Of a stretch of 64,000 bases of DNA, positions 26,149 to 35,300 are shown in pieces (positions within the stretch are counted from its first letter, which is position 1; each line of letters starts with the position of its first letter). The notes beneath the pieces are model-generated. The model saw nothing but the letters and a program-made list of their open reading frames with translations. It made no database searches and had not been told where the DNA came from. Origin of the DNA: Phenylobacterium conjunctum (GTDB taxonomy: Bacteria; Pseudomonadota; Alphaproteobacteria; Caulobacterales; Caulobacteraceae); the NCBI RefSeq assembly GCF_042679085.1, contig NZ_JBHTLQ010000016.1, forward strand, positions 1-64,000, read 5' to 3'. A program made the translations under genes and the position numbers.

Positions 26149-26236
26149 CGACAGGCGTCTGGCGGGTCCGTGGCGGGTGGATGTCAGGTCCCTGGCGGGG
26201 CGGTGGCGGGCCATTGACGGCTAGGTGGCGTGGCCG
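26149..26236. repeat. Eight-unit 11-bp phased direct repeat array
   Basis: TGGCGGG starts at 26160, 26171, 26193 and 26204 exactly. Degenerate units fill the same 11-base register at 26149 (CGACAGG), 26182 (TGTCAGG), 26215 (TGACGGC) and 26226 (TGGCGTG). One unit per helical turn would place every half-site on one DNA face. It lies between the divergent EAL gene and the XRE-2TM gene and is probably an operator, perhaps for the XRE protein itself. Confidence 0.75.
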
Positions 26237-26285
26237 TCCAATACCGGTGCGGCGGATGTTCATGGCGATCGCCGACGAGGACAAG

Positions 26286-26783
26286 ATGACCATAGTGATC
26301 CAGAAACTGAGGCTGCAGCGGGGCTGGTCCCAGGAGCAGCTCGCCGATGTCTCAGGGGTCAGTGTGCGCACCATCCAGCGGATCGAGCGCGGCCAGCCCG
26401 GCAGCCTGGAGACGCTGAAAGCCCTGGCGGCGGTCTTTGATGTCGACTTCGACCAGCTTCAAGGAACCGCCATGACCACCACCGACACACCCCATCCCCG
26501 CCCTATGGAACCGGGCATTGATTCCGCCGAGGCGCTCGCCTTCGCCCACGTCCGCAAGAAGCGCGCCTTCTTTGTGCACCTGACCCAGTACGTGCTGGTG
26601 ATGGGCCTGCTGGCGGTCGTGAACCTGATGACCTCTCCCAAGTACCTCTGGTTCATCTGGCCGGCCCTGGGCTGGGGGCTTGGGGTCCTGTCCCATGGCG
26701 CCGGCGTGTTCCAGGTCGTGCCCTTCCTGGGCGCCGACTGGGAGCGCCGCGAGGTCGAAAAGGCCCTGGGCCGCAAGCTCTGA
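26286..26783 (+). CDS. XRE-family regulator fused to a 2TM membrane domain
   Basis: A 165-residue protein combining an N-terminal helix-turn-helix (RLQRGWSQEQLADVSGVSVRT, about residues 10-60, shortened) with a C-terminal 2TM domain: two hydrophobic helices (FVHLTQYVLVMGLLAVVNLM and YLWFIWPALGWGLGVLSHG) and a basic end WERREVEKALGRK. A membrane-tethered transcription factor or autoregulator is likely. ATG 26286 has GAGG 5 bases upstream; ATGs at 26256 and 26262 are alternatives. The phased repeat array lies directly upstream. Confidence 0.85.
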   Translation: MTIVIQKLRLQRGWSQEQLADVSGVSVRTIQRIERGQPGSLETLKALAAVFDVDFDQLQGTAMTTTDTPHPRPMEPGIDSAEALAFAHVRKKRAFFVHLTQYVLVMGLLAVVNLMTSPKYLWFIWPALGWGLGVLSHGAGVFQVVPFLGADWERREVEKALGRKL

Positions 26784-26983
26784 GGCCTGGCCCGGCGGAG
26801 GAGGCGGCGACCGCGGCGCCCTCCCCCCTTGCCATGGGCCAAGGGCAACAGGCACACTGTCGGCATTGATCTCCGCGTCCGCGTGCATTTCCACGCGCCT
26901 TTTGAAAGCCGACGACTTTGACGATTTCGACTTCCGCCGCGCGCGTGGGCGTGACGGCCGCGAACCAGGGCCTGCCTGAATCC

Positions 26984-27898
26984 ATGACCTCGGTGGACGC
27001 CCTGATCGAGGGGCTGGCCGGGGTGGGCTACATCGCCTCCCGCCGTATCGCCACCGCCCTGTACATGGCGGTCAACCTGCAGAAGCCCATCCTGGTGGAA
27101 GGCTCTGCGGGCGTCGGCAAGACCGAACTGGCCCTGTGCACCGCCGCCCTCATGGGCCTGCCGCTGATCCGGATGCAGTGCTACGAGGGCCTGGACGAGT
27201 CCAAGGCGCTGTACGAGTGGAAGTACGGCAAGCAGCTGCTCTACACCCAGATCCTCAAGGATCGCATGGGCGCCGCCCTGGCTGACGCGCCCGATATGGA
27301 CGCCGCCATGGACCGCCTGCACGGCATCGGCGACCTGTTCTTCTCCGAGGCCTTCCTCGAACCCCGGCCGCTGATGAAGGCCCTGCGCGAGGATGACGGC
27401 TGCGTCCTGCTGATCGACGAGATCGACAAGTCGGACGAGGCCTTTGAGGCCTTCCTGCTGGAGGTCCTGTCCGCCTACCAGTGCTCGATCCCCGAGCTGG
27501 GCGTGATCAAGGCCAAGACCCCGCCCATCGTCTTCCTGACCTCGAACAATGTCCGCGACCTGGGCGACGCCCTGAAGCGCCGCTGCATGCACCTGCACAT
27601 CCCGCTGCCGGACGCCGCGCTCGAGCAGAAGATCGTCGCCAGCCGCGTGCCGGGCATCGAGGCCAAGCTGACCCACGAGCTGGTCAGCTTCGTCCAGTCC
27701 CTGCGCACCCTCGACCTGCGCAAGTCGCCCTCGATCTCGGAGACCGTGGACTGGGCCCGCGCGCTCATCCTGCTGAACGCCGAGAGCCTGGACGGCGAGG
27801 TCGTGCGCGACAGCCTGAACGTGCTGCTGAAGTTCGAGCAGGACATCGCCGCGGTCGAGCCCCAGATCGTGGAGCTGATCCGCAGCCCCAGGGCCTGA
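26984..27898 (+). CDS. MoxR-type AAA+ ATPase
   Basis: A 304-residue AAA+ ATPase with Walker A EGSAGVGKTE, Walker B VLLIDEIDK, sensor 1 FLTSNN and an arginine finger region KRRCMHLHIP. MoxR ATPases work as chaperones that mature metal-containing enzymes, paired with a von Willebrand factor A protein, as the next gene shows. An in-frame TTG at 26918 would add 22 residues; I chose ATG 26984 because homologous proteins begin close to this point, although its ribosome site is weak. Confidence 0.92.
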   Translation: MTSVDALIEGLAGVGYIASRRIATALYMAVNLQKPILVEGSAGVGKTELALCTAALMGLPLIRMQCYEGLDESKALYEWKYGKQLLYTQILKDRMGAALADAPDMDAAMDRLHGIGDLFFSEAFLEPRPLMKALREDDGCVLLIDEIDKSDEAFEAFLLEVLSAYQCSIPELGVIKAKTPPIVFLTSNNVRDLGDALKRRCMHLHIPLPDAALEQKIVASRVPGIEAKLTHELVSFVQSLRTLDLRKSPSISETVDWARALILLNAESLDGEVVRDSLNVLLKFEQDIAAVEPQIVELIRSPRA

Positions 27899-27902
27899 TC
27901 CC

Positions 27903-29261
27903 ATGCAGACCGCGCTAGAGGACTTCTTCCGCGCGCTCAGGGCCGCGGATGTCCGCATCTCGCCGGCCGAGGCCATCGACGCCCACCGCACCGTGGCCCT
28001 GGTCGGGTTCGAGGACCGGACCCTGTTCAAGGACGCCATGTGCGCGACGCTGGCCAAGAGCGCCGAGGAGGTAGTGACCTTCGATCGGGTGTTCGAGACC
28101 TTCTTCGACCGCCAGGCCTTCCAGGCCGCCCCACCGCCCGAGGGCGACGGCGACCCGGCCGCCGACCTGCCGCCGGAGGCCGAGCAGTCCGAGCTGGCCA
28201 AGATGCTGATGGCGGGCGACGCCTCCGCGCTTGCCCAAGCCATGGAGGAAGCCGCCGAGCGGGCCCAGGTCTCGCAGATCCGTCTGTCCACCCAGCGCAG
28301 CCGCCTGACGCGGAAGATGCTGGAGGAGATGGGCCTGTCCGAGATCGAGCGGATCATCGCCATGGCCCGCAAGGCCGAGGATGAGCGCACCCAGGCCGCC
28401 GGCGACCGGCTCGACGCCGCCCGCAAGGCCCTGGTCGAGGAGGCCGGCCGCTATGTGGAGCGCCAGCACGAGCTCTACGCCTCGGAAAGCGGCCGGATGC
28501 TGCGCGAGGACCTGCTGGCCCGTAAGGCCCTGAACGCCGACGGCGGGATCGACCCCGTCGACCAGGCGATGATGCAGGCCCTGGTCAAGCGCATGGCCAA
28601 GCGCCTGGCCGACCGCTATTCGCGCCGCAAGCACGTGGCCTGGACCGGCCACCTGGATGTCCGCAAGACCCTGCGGCGCTCCATGGGCCACGGGGGCGTG
28701 CCCTTCGACATCGTCTTCAAGACCAAGAAGGTCGACAAGCCGTCCATCGTCGCCATCTGCGACGTGTCCAAGTCGGTGGCCGCGGCCGCCCAGTTCCTGC
28801 TGACCTTCCTCTATTCGCTGAACGAGGTGGTCGACCGGATGGAGGCCTTCGCCTTTTCCGGCCGCATGATCCGCGTGAACGACGTGCTGGACGAGCACCG
28901 GGTCGAGACCGCGATCCTGGAGGTCCTGAAGCAGATCGGCTTCCAGCAGACCGACTACGGCCGCTCGCTCGAGGACTTCTGCGAGCAGCACCTGGATCAG
29001 CTCGACCGCCACACCACGGTGATCATCCTGGGCGATGCGCGGTCAAACTACGCCGATCCGCGCCTGGACCTGATGGCGACCATCCAGAAGCGCAGCCGCG
29101 CTGTGATCTGGCTGAACCCCGAGCCCGAGAGCTACTGGGCCCAGGGCGACAGCGTCATGTACCGCTATGAGCGCTTCTGCCACGTGGCCAAGCATTGCAA
29201 CACCCTGGCCGGCCTGGAGCGGATCATCGAGGACGTGCTGCGGACCTATATCCCGCACTAG
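27903..29261 (+). CDS. VWA-domain protein, CoxE-like partner of MoxR ATPase
   Basis: A 452-residue protein, 4 bases after the MoxR gene. The C-terminal CoxE/VWA domain (about residues 230-450) starts with GGVPFDIVFKTKKVDKPSIV and has a modified MIDAS motif, ICDVSKSVA (DxSxS kept as D-V-S-K-S). The N-terminal half is charged and helical. MoxR/CoxE pairs insert or activate metal cofactors, for example in CO dehydrogenase; the molybdenum hydroxylase at 33.1-35.8 kb is a possible client, although it lies 4 kb away. Confidence 0.9.
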   Translation: MQTALEDFFRALRAADVRISPAEAIDAHRTVALVGFEDRTLFKDAMCATLAKSAEEVVTFDRVFETFFDRQAFQAAPPPEGDGDPAADLPPEAEQSELAKMLMAGDASALAQAMEEAAERAQVSQIRLSTQRSRLTRKMLEEMGLSEIERIIAMARKAEDERTQAAGDRLDAARKALVEEAGRYVERQHELYASESGRMLREDLLARKALNADGGIDPVDQAMMQALVKRMAKRLADRYSRRKHVAWTGHLDVRKTLRRSMGHGGVPFDIVFKTKKVDKPSIVAICDVSKSVAAAAQFLLTFLYSLNEVVDRMEAFAFSGRMIRVNDVLDEHRVETAILEVLKQIGFQQTDYGRSLEDFCEQHLDQLDRHTTVIILGDARSNYADPRLDLMATIQKRSRAVIWLNPEPESYWAQGDSVMYRYERFCHVAKHCNTLAGLERIIEDVLRTYIPH

Positions 29262-29322
29262 GGTCGCCCCCTCACCTCCCCCGGCCATGACGTTTGAGGC
29301 TACGCGCCCTTCGCTCGGCGCG

Positions 29323-31209
29323 TCAGGCCGCCCGACGAGCGTTCGCCTGGGCCTGGGCGGCGAGGCGGAAGGCCGAGACCAGTTCGTCCAGCACCTGGGC
29401 CTGGCCCTTCAGGGAGTGGGCGGCCGCGGTGGTCTCCTCGACCATGGCGGCGTTCTGCTGGGTCACCTGGTCCATCTGGTTGACCGCGGAATTGACCTCC
29501 GACAGGCCCACCGACTGCTCCTCGGCCGAGGCGGAGATGGTGCGCACCAGGGTGGCGACGCCATCCATCTGGACGAGGATCCGGTCCAGCGCGCCGCCGG
29601 CCTGGCCGACCAGTTGCACGCCCTCGCCCACCAGCTGGGTGGAGGCGCCGATCAGGCCCTTGATCTCCTTGGCCGCGTCGGCCGAGCGCTGGGCCAGCGC
29701 GCGCACTTCAGAGGCGACGACCGCGAAGCCCTTGCCGGCCTCACCCGCGCGGGCGGCTTCGACGCCGGCGTTCAGGGCCAGCAGGTTGGTCTGGAAGGCG
29801 ATCTCGTCGATCACCCCGATGATCCGGCCGATCTGGGCTGAGGACTGCTCGATCTCGCCGACCTTGGTGACGGCGGCGGTGACCGCCTGGGCGGTGGTGC
29901 GGGCCTCGTCGTGGGTGGCGGCCACCTTCTGCTGCGCCTCCTGGGCGCTGCGGGCGGTGTTCTTGACCATCACCGTGATCTCGTCGAGGGCGGCGGCGGT
30001 CTCCTCCAGGCTGGCGGCCTGGCGCTCCGTGCGCCGCGACAGGTCGTCGGCGGCGGCGCTGATCTGGTCGGCGCCCACGCCGACGCTGCCGGCGGAGTCG
30101 CGAATGGAAGCGATGGTCTGGGCCAGCTTCAGGGCCGCGGCGTTGAAGTCGGACTTCAGCTCGGCGTACTCCGTCGCCAGCTGGGCCTCGATGCGGACGG
30201 TCAGGTCGCCGTCCGACAGGCTCGACAGGGCGTCGGCCAAGGTGCGGACGACCCGCGCCCGCTCAGCGTCGGATTGCTGGCGTTCGGCGTCACGCTCGGC
30301 CTTGGCCTGTTCGGCCAGGCTGCGCTCCTCCTCCTGCTGCAGGCGGGCGGTCTTGCGCTCCATGGCCGCCTCGCGGAACACCGCGACCGAGCCGACCATC
30401 CGGCCGAACTCGTCATCGGTCACCGCAAGCGGGATCGGCCGGTCATAGTCACCCTCGGCCAACACGCCCATATAGTTGGCCAGCTCACCCATCGGCTTGA
30501 TGACCCGACGGCGCAGGCTCTGGATCAGGAATATCCCCCAGACCGCGGCGGCCAGGGCGACGATCACATAAATGGCCCCGGTGGTCCGCTGCGTCTTGGC
30601 GAGCACCTCCTCGTGGACCAGATCAGCCTTTTTGAGCTCAGCGCGCGCAGTCTGCAGCGTGGCCGCCGCGCGGTCGACCTCGGTCGCCAGGGCCTCACTG
30701 GCCGCATCGAACTCCGGCATGACCTGATTGCCCACCTCAGGGCCGCCGTCCACATAGCCGCGGGCCATCTTCTGGCCCGTCGCATAGTAGGCCGGGAACT
30801 TCGCCTCCACCGCCGCCAGGGCCGTCGCGAGTTCCTGGGCATTGAGGGACTTGGCGAGGTCCTGGGCGTGCTGAACGTCACGCTGGAAAGCCTGGGCGTT
30901 CTTGTCCGCCTCCGTCCAGCCGTCATCCAGCCCGGAGAGGCCGCGCGTGGCGGAAACGTCGGTCAGGAACTGCTGGACCTGGACGATCTCCAGCTGGACC
31001 TGCTTCTGCAGCACGGACAGTTCAGCGAGGTCGGCGGCGACGCGCTGGTCGCGCGCGTTCTCCCGGGACCGCTGCACATGCTGGACTTCGCCATACAGGG
31101 CGCTGACGGCGGCCTGGCCCGCCGAGATGACAACCAGACCAAGGATCGCCCCGACCAGAAAGCGCTCGATGCGCCCGGTGCGACGGCCTCCAGCAGACAT
31201 CCCAGACAT
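29323..31209 (-). CDS. Methyl-accepting chemotaxis protein
   Basis: A 628-residue chemoreceptor. Transmembrane helices near residues 12-34 and 210-232 flank a helical ligand domain; HAMP follows, then the signalling coiled coil with the strictly conserved hairpin IDEIAFQTNLLALNAGVEAA. There is no C-terminal CheR-binding pentapeptide (it ends ARRAA). It should feed the CheA pathway at the start of the window. ATG 31209 has AGAGG 8 bases away; TTG at 31212 also fits. The stop region overlaps an ACGCGC / GCGCGT hairpin (29302-29323) facing the VWA gene. Confidence 0.95.
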   Translation of the reverse strand: MSGMSAGGRRTGRIERFLVGAILGLVVISAGQAAVSALYGEVQHVQRSRENARDQRVAADLAELSVLQKQVQLEIVQVQQFLTDVSATRGLSGLDDGWTEADKNAQAFQRDVQHAQDLAKSLNAQELATALAAVEAKFPAYYATGQKMARGYVDGGPEVGNQVMPEFDAASEALATEVDRAAATLQTARAELKKADLVHEEVLAKTQRTTGAIYVIVALAAAVWGIFLIQSLRRRVIKPMGELANYMGVLAEGDYDRPIPLAVTDDEFGRMVGSVAVFREAAMERKTARLQQEEERSLAEQAKAERDAERQQSDAERARVVRTLADALSSLSDGDLTVRIEAQLATEYAELKSDFNAAALKLAQTIASIRDSAGSVGVGADQISAAADDLSRRTERQAASLEETAAALDEITVMVKNTARSAQEAQQKVAATHDEARTTAQAVTAAVTKVGEIEQSSAQIGRIIGVIDEIAFQTNLLALNAGVEAARAGEAGKGFAVVASEVRALAQRSADAAKEIKGLIGASTQLVGEGVQLVGQAGGALDRILVQMDGVATLVRTISASAEEQSVGLSEVNSAVNQMDQVTQQNAAMVEETTAAAHSLKGQAQVLDELVSAFRLAAQAQANARRAA

Positions 31210-31219
31210 CAAATCTACC

Positions 31220-31238
31220 TCTGACTAGCGCTGTCAGA
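31220..31238. promoter_or_regulatory. Palindrome TCTGAC-N7-GTCAGA upstream of the chemoreceptor gene
   Basis: Six-base arms at 31220-31225 and 31233-31238 with a spacer that contains AGCGCT, itself palindromic, so the site reads as a 19-base near-perfect dyad. It is 11 bases from the start codon and could be an operator over the promoter or leader. Confidence 0.5.
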
Positions 31239-31318
31239 AGTGCCGGGGGCGGGTTAAAACATCCCAAACTTGGGGGGGTTGCGACGATCCGCTGCGCCCG
31301 ATCTGGGCGCCTTGGTGA

Positions 31319-31705
31319 TTATTTCGCAGGCAAACAGACCCGGGCGCCGCGATCCGCAGCGAGGCAGACCTGCACCGGCGACGTCGCGGTCCAGGCGGTC
31401 TGGACATTGTAATAGGCGCACTTGGCGCCCCGGACGCGCAGGCTGGCGGGCACATGGGCGGGGGCCTGGGCCGTCACCGCGCCGTCGGCGCCCAGCTGCT
31501 CGATCGTGACACCGTCGATGCCCGCCACCGGAACCGGGCCGGTGCGGCAGACCGCGCCCTGCACCCGGGCGCCGCCGGCGTCCTGCGACAGGGCCGGCTG
31601 GGTCAGGCTCAGCCCGCCCGCGGAGGCGGCCGAGGCGTTGGCCCAGGCCTGGGTTCCGGCGGCGCTGAGGGCCAGGGTGGCGAGGGCGGCGGCGAAGGCT
31701 TTCAT
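31319..31705 (-). CDS. Exported hypothetical protein
   Basis: A 128-residue protein with a clear signal peptide (MKAFAAALATLALSAAGTQAWA). The mature part has no motif I know; it contains four Cys (AVCRTG, AKCAYY, QVCLA, RVCLP), which may form two disulfides in the periplasm. In-frame ATGs at 31711 and 31720 are other possible starts. It is divergent from the porin gene and could share its promoter region. Function unknown. Confidence 0.72.
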   Translation of the reverse strand: MKAFAAALATLALSAAGTQAWANASAASAGGLSLTQPALSQDAGGARVQGAVCRTGPVPVAGIDGVTIEQLGADGAVTAQAPAHVPASLRVRGAKCAYYNVQTAWTATSPVQVCLAADRGARVCLPAK

Positions 31706-31795
31706 GATCATCTGATCCAATCTGATCCAGTCCCTCCTCGCCAGAGCAATCCCCAGGCCAGGACGCGATTTCAGTCGGTCTGCAAGAAAATCAGC

Positions 31796-31836
31796 ATCTT
31801 AAGACCCGATTCACGCTCTGAACACGTGATCTTAAG
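31796..31836. promoter_or_regulatory. Paired ATCTTAAG boxes in the divergent porin promoter
   Basis: ATCTTAAG occurs at 31796-31803 and 31829-31836, 33 bases apart (three helical turns), in a region more AT-rich than its surroundings. A palindrome ACCAGG-AAA-CCTGGT (31869-31883) follows just ahead of the porin start. Regulatory function is inferred from spacing and position. Confidence 0.4.
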
Positions 31837-31897
31837 TTTCAAGCGCTACCTTACCCCCACAACAAAGAACCAGGAAACCTGGTGGGGTGTCATAATA

Positions 31898-33097
31898 ATG
31901 AGCTGGAAGACTCCAGCGCGATCGCGAGCTCATCGCGGCGCACGAATCCTTGCGACCGCCTGCATCACGACAGTGATCGCAGGCGGCTCTTCTTTCGCCA
32001 ACGCAGAAGAAGCCGCCCCGGACTCCGCTCTGGTTCTGGGATTCGATTACCAGATCGACGTGATGGACGTGATGAGGGGTGGGGTCCGCAAGGGCGCCGA
32101 GCACCTGGACGCGCTCACGCTCTCGGCCGACCTGGACCTCGAACGGGCCATGGGCTGGCGGGGCGCGAGCGCGCATGTCGATCTCCTCAACACCTCAGGC
32201 GGGGCGGCCAATGAACGGGCCGGCACCCTGCAGGGCGTGGACAGCCTCGAGGTCGGCGCCCAGCGCGGACAGGTCTACCAGGCCTGGATCCAACAGAATT
32301 TCGCCGCCGACCGCGGCTCCCTGCTCGTCGGTCTCTACGATGTGAGCGGCGAGTTCGGCGCGCTCGACAGCGCCAGCTATTTCATGAGCGCCGGCTTCGG
32401 CATGGCGCCGGACCTGGCCGGCTCCGGCCGCAACGGCGTCGCCGCCTATCCGGCCACGGCCCTGGCCGCCCGCCTCTCCTGGGCGCCCACCGAGACCACC
32501 TATGTGCAGGCCGCCGTGGTCGACGCCCGACCGGGCGCGCCCGGCCTGGAGCCTGGCCTGGACACCAGCTTCGATGACGGCAGCCTGCTGATCGCCGAGG
32601 CCGGCTGGACCGGCGCGGGCAAGATCGCCGTGGGCGGCTGGAGCCACAGCCGCCGGGCCGATGACCAGCGCGAGACGGACGCCCTGGGCGCGCCGCTGCA
32701 ACGCCGGGCCCAAGGGGTCTATCTGATCGGCGAACAGCCGCTGGGCGAGCGGGCCACCGCCTTCGCCAAGCTCAGCGTCTCGGACGGCGACACTCAGGCC
32801 ATCAAGGCCACCTGGCAGGCCGGCCTGCAGGTGCAGCCCGCCCTGGCCTCGCGGCCCAATTCCACCCTGGCCTTCGGGGTCAGCCAGGTGCGCCTGGCCG
32901 ACGGCCACCGCGCCAACGGCGCCGACGCCGGCCAGGACCTGGCCAAGGCCGAGACCCTGGTCGAACTGACCTGGTCGGACCAGCTGACCGACAAGGTCCG
33001 CATCCAGCCCGACCTGCAATACGTCCGCCGCCCTAGCGGCGACCGCGCCCTGAAGGACGCCGTCATCGCCGGCGTCCGCATCCAGGTGGCCTTCTAG
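31898..33097 (+). CDS. OprB-type carbohydrate-selective porin
   Basis: A 399-residue outer-membrane protein with a signal peptide whose cleavage is probably after SFANAEEA (basic start SWKTPARSRAHRG, then ILATACITTVIAGGSSF). The barrel has repeated beta strands; AGFGMAPDLAGSGRNGVAAYPATALAAR (region 165-195) and the end GVRIQVAF are like OprB. These porins let sugars or other small solutes through. The frame is open far upstream to 31454, but that part reads through the opposite exported-protein gene; ATG 31898 gives a proper signal peptide. Confidence 0.87.
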   Translation: MSWKTPARSRAHRGARILATACITTVIAGGSSFANAEEAAPDSALVLGFDYQIDVMDVMRGGVRKGAEHLDALTLSADLDLERAMGWRGASAHVDLLNTSGGAANERAGTLQGVDSLEVGAQRGQVYQAWIQQNFAADRGSLLVGLYDVSGEFGALDSASYFMSAGFGMAPDLAGSGRNGVAAYPATALAARLSWAPTETTYVQAAVVDARPGAPGLEPGLDTSFDDGSLLIAEAGWTGAGKIAVGGWSHSRRADDQRETDALGAPLQRRAQGVYLIGEQPLGERATAFAKLSVSDGDTQAIKATWQAGLQVQPALASRPNSTLAFGVSQVRLADGHRANGADAGQDLAKAETLVELTWSDQLTDKVRIQPDLQYVRRPSGDRALKDAVIAGVRIQVAF

Positions 33098-35298
33098 GCT
33101 GACTTGAGCCGCTCGTTGTCCACCGGCAGGCGGCGCACCCGCACGCCGGTGGCGGCGAAGATCGCATTGGTCAGGGCCGGCAGCACCGGCGGCAGGGCGG
33201 GCTCGCCCAGGCCGGTCGGCGGATAGTCGGTGATCAGGAAGTCCACCACCACCGGCGGGGCGTCCGCCATCCGCAGCAGCGGGTAGGCGTCGAAATTGGC
33301 CTCCGCCGCCGCGCCGTCGACAATGGTGATCTTCTGGTTCAGGGCGGCCGACAGGCCGTCGATCACCGAACCCTGCACCTGGTTCAACGCGCCGGACGGA
33401 TTGACGATCTGGCGGCCCACATCGGCCACCACCCAGACCTTGTCGACCTTGATCGCGCCGTCGGGACCGACGCTGGCCTCCACAACTTCCGCGAAATAGC
33501 CCAGGTGGCTGAAATAGCAGGCGACGCCGCGCCCGGCGCGCACCCCGGCCGGCCGCTTGGCCAGGGGCTTGCCCCACGGCGCGACCTCCCGGACCCGCTT
33601 CAGCACCCCGCGCATACGCCCGGCGTCATAGGCGTCCTTGCCCGGCGTGCCGATCAGGCCCTGGTCGCCCAGCAGCTTCAGCTGGAAGTCGATAGGATCG
33701 GCGCCCGCCGCATGAGCCAGCTCGTCGATAAAGGACTGCATGACGAAGGCGTAGGCGTTGGAGCCCGGCGCCCGCAGCGGCCCGGTGGGCACGCCAGTGG
33801 GGATCAGCGACAGGTCATAGCGGAAGTTCGGCACGAACCGGGCCGGAAACTCGTGCGGCGCCATGCGGGCGCTGGGGGCCGGCTGGCCCTTGCCGTCGCC
33901 GAGCGTCACGAAGTGGTTCTTCCAGGCGACCACCGTCCCGTTGGCGTCCAGGCCGGCGCTCAAGTGGTGCCAGCCCGCCGGGCGGTAGAAGTCGTGGCGC
34001 AGATCGTCTTCCCGGGTCCACAACAGCTTCACCGGCGCGCCGGCCTCGCGGGCGATCCAGGCGGCCTCGACCATGTAGTCGTTGGACAGCCGGCGACCGA
34101 ACCCGCCGCCGCAGCGGATCATGTGTAGAGCGATGGCGTCCGGGGCGATGCCCAGGGTCTTGGCCACCAGCTGGCGGCCAGGCTCGGGGTTCTGGGTCGG
34201 GGCCCAGATCTCCAGCTGGCCGTCCTTGAAGTGCGCCGTGCAGTTCTGCGGCTCCAGCGCCGCGTGGGCGATGAAGGGATAAGCGTAGGCCGCACTAACC
34301 GTCTTGGCGGCCGACTTGAGCGCGCCATCCACGTCGCCGTCCGCCCGCTCGGTGCGCTGCGGCCCGGTCTTGGCGAAGGCCGCGGCGGCCGCGTCATAGG
34401 CCGCGGTGGACTGCATCGAGGTCGGATGTTCCGCCCACTGAATGTTCAGTTTCTCGCGGCCCTTGCGCGCCGCCCACCAGCTGTCAGCCACCACCGCCAC
34501 GCCAGGCAGGAGGCCGTTCAGCTCGGTCCCGCCGTCGACGATGAAGGCCTTGCGCACGCCCTTGACCGCCATGGCGGCGGCCAGGTCGGCGCTCTTCACC
34601 TTGGCCCCGAACACCGGCGCCTTTTCGAAGGTGGCGTACAGCATCCCCGGAACCTGGACGTCGATGCCGAACAGCGGCTTGCCGGTGACGATGGCCGGGG
34701 TGTCCACCTGGGCGTGGGGCTTGCCGATGATCTTGTAGGTCTTCGGATCCTTCAGCTTCAGGGTCTTGGGATCCGGCGCCGGCAGGGTGGCGGCCTTGGC
34801 GGCCAGGGCCCCGTAGCTCGCCTTGCGGCCCGAGGCCTTGTGGAACACCACGCCCGAGGCCGTCGTGCAGGTGGCGGGATCAACCCCCCAGTCCTTGGCG
34901 GCGGCGGTGATCAGCATGGCCCGGCCCGCCGCGCCCACCTGGCGCAACTGGTCGAAGTGCAGGGGCGTGGCCGCGCTGCCCCCGGCGAACTGGCGGCCAT
35001 AGGTGGCCGGATCGCCGTCCGCCTGGACCGTCCGGACCTGGGCCCAGTCCACGTCCAGCTCCTCGGCGATCATCATCGGCAGGGAGGTCTTCACCCCCTG
35101 GCCGATCTCCGGGTTCTTGGAGACGATGCTGACCACGCCGTCCGGGGCGATGGTCACATAGGCGTTGATCTTGGCGCCGGCCTGGCCTTCAGCGCCGGCC
35201 TTGCCGGCCAGGCTGAAGGACAGCATCAGCCCGCCCGCGGCGGCGCTGACTTTCAGGAAGTCCCGGCGCGAGGCGCCCGTGGTGAAGCCGTCAGCCAT
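33094..35298 (-). CDS. Molybdopterin-binding oxidoreductase, isoquinoline 1-oxidoreductase beta-like
   Basis: A 734-residue large subunit of the xanthine dehydrogenase family. A Tat signal (GASRRDFLKVSAAAGGLM) indicates export with cofactor bound. The sequence has GQGVKTSLPMMIAEEL, CGGGFGRRLSNDY and the glutamate region GLGEPALPPVLPAL expected for the active-site Glu. These enzymes hydroxylate N-heterocycles or oxidise aldehydes. It starts 2 bases after its iron-sulfur subunit. No FAD subunit is present, which is normal for the IorAB type; a cytochrome usually accepts electrons. Confidence 0.92.
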   Translation of the reverse strand: MADGFTTGASRRDFLKVSAAAGGLMLSFSLAGKAGAEGQAGAKINAYVTIAPDGVVSIVSKNPEIGQGVKTSLPMMIAEELDVDWAQVRTVQADGDPATYGRQFAGGSAATPLHFDQLRQVGAAGRAMLITAAAKDWGVDPATCTTASGVVFHKASGRKASYGALAAKAATLPAPDPKTLKLKDPKTYKIIGKPHAQVDTPAIVTGKPLFGIDVQVPGMLYATFEKAPVFGAKVKSADLAAAMAVKGVRKAFIVDGGTELNGLLPGVAVVADSWWAARKGREKLNIQWAEHPTSMQSTAAYDAAAAAFAKTGPQRTERADGDVDGALKSAAKTVSAAYAYPFIAHAALEPQNCTAHFKDGQLEIWAPTQNPEPGRQLVAKTLGIAPDAIALHMIRCGGGFGRRLSNDYMVEAAWIAREAGAPVKLLWTREDDLRHDFYRPAGWHHLSAGLDANGTVVAWKNHFVTLGDGKGQPAPSARMAPHEFPARFVPNFRYDLSLIPTGVPTGPLRAPGSNAYAFVMQSFIDELAHAAGADPIDFQLKLLGDQGLIGTPGKDAYDAGRMRGVLKRVREVAPWGKPLAKRPAGVRAGRGVACYFSHLGYFAEVVEASVGPDGAIKVDKVWVVADVGRQIVNPSGALNQVQGSVIDGLSAALNQKITIVDGAAAEANFDAYPLLRMADAPPVVVDFLITDYPPTGLGEPALPPVLPALTNAIFAATGVRVRRLPVDNERLKSA

Positions 35299-35300
35299 GA

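Noticed and set aside
26149..26236. CRISPR array
   Set aside because: The repeats are 11-base tandem units with no spacers and there are no cas genes.
26459..28426. A 655-codon minus-strand frame
   Set aside because: It lies opposite the XRE-2TM, MoxR and VWA genes, all of which have clear motifs, and its own sequence has none.
31454..31897. N-terminal extension of the porin frame
   Set aside because: It reads through the opposite exported-protein gene and the intergenic region; the signal peptide begins only at 31898.
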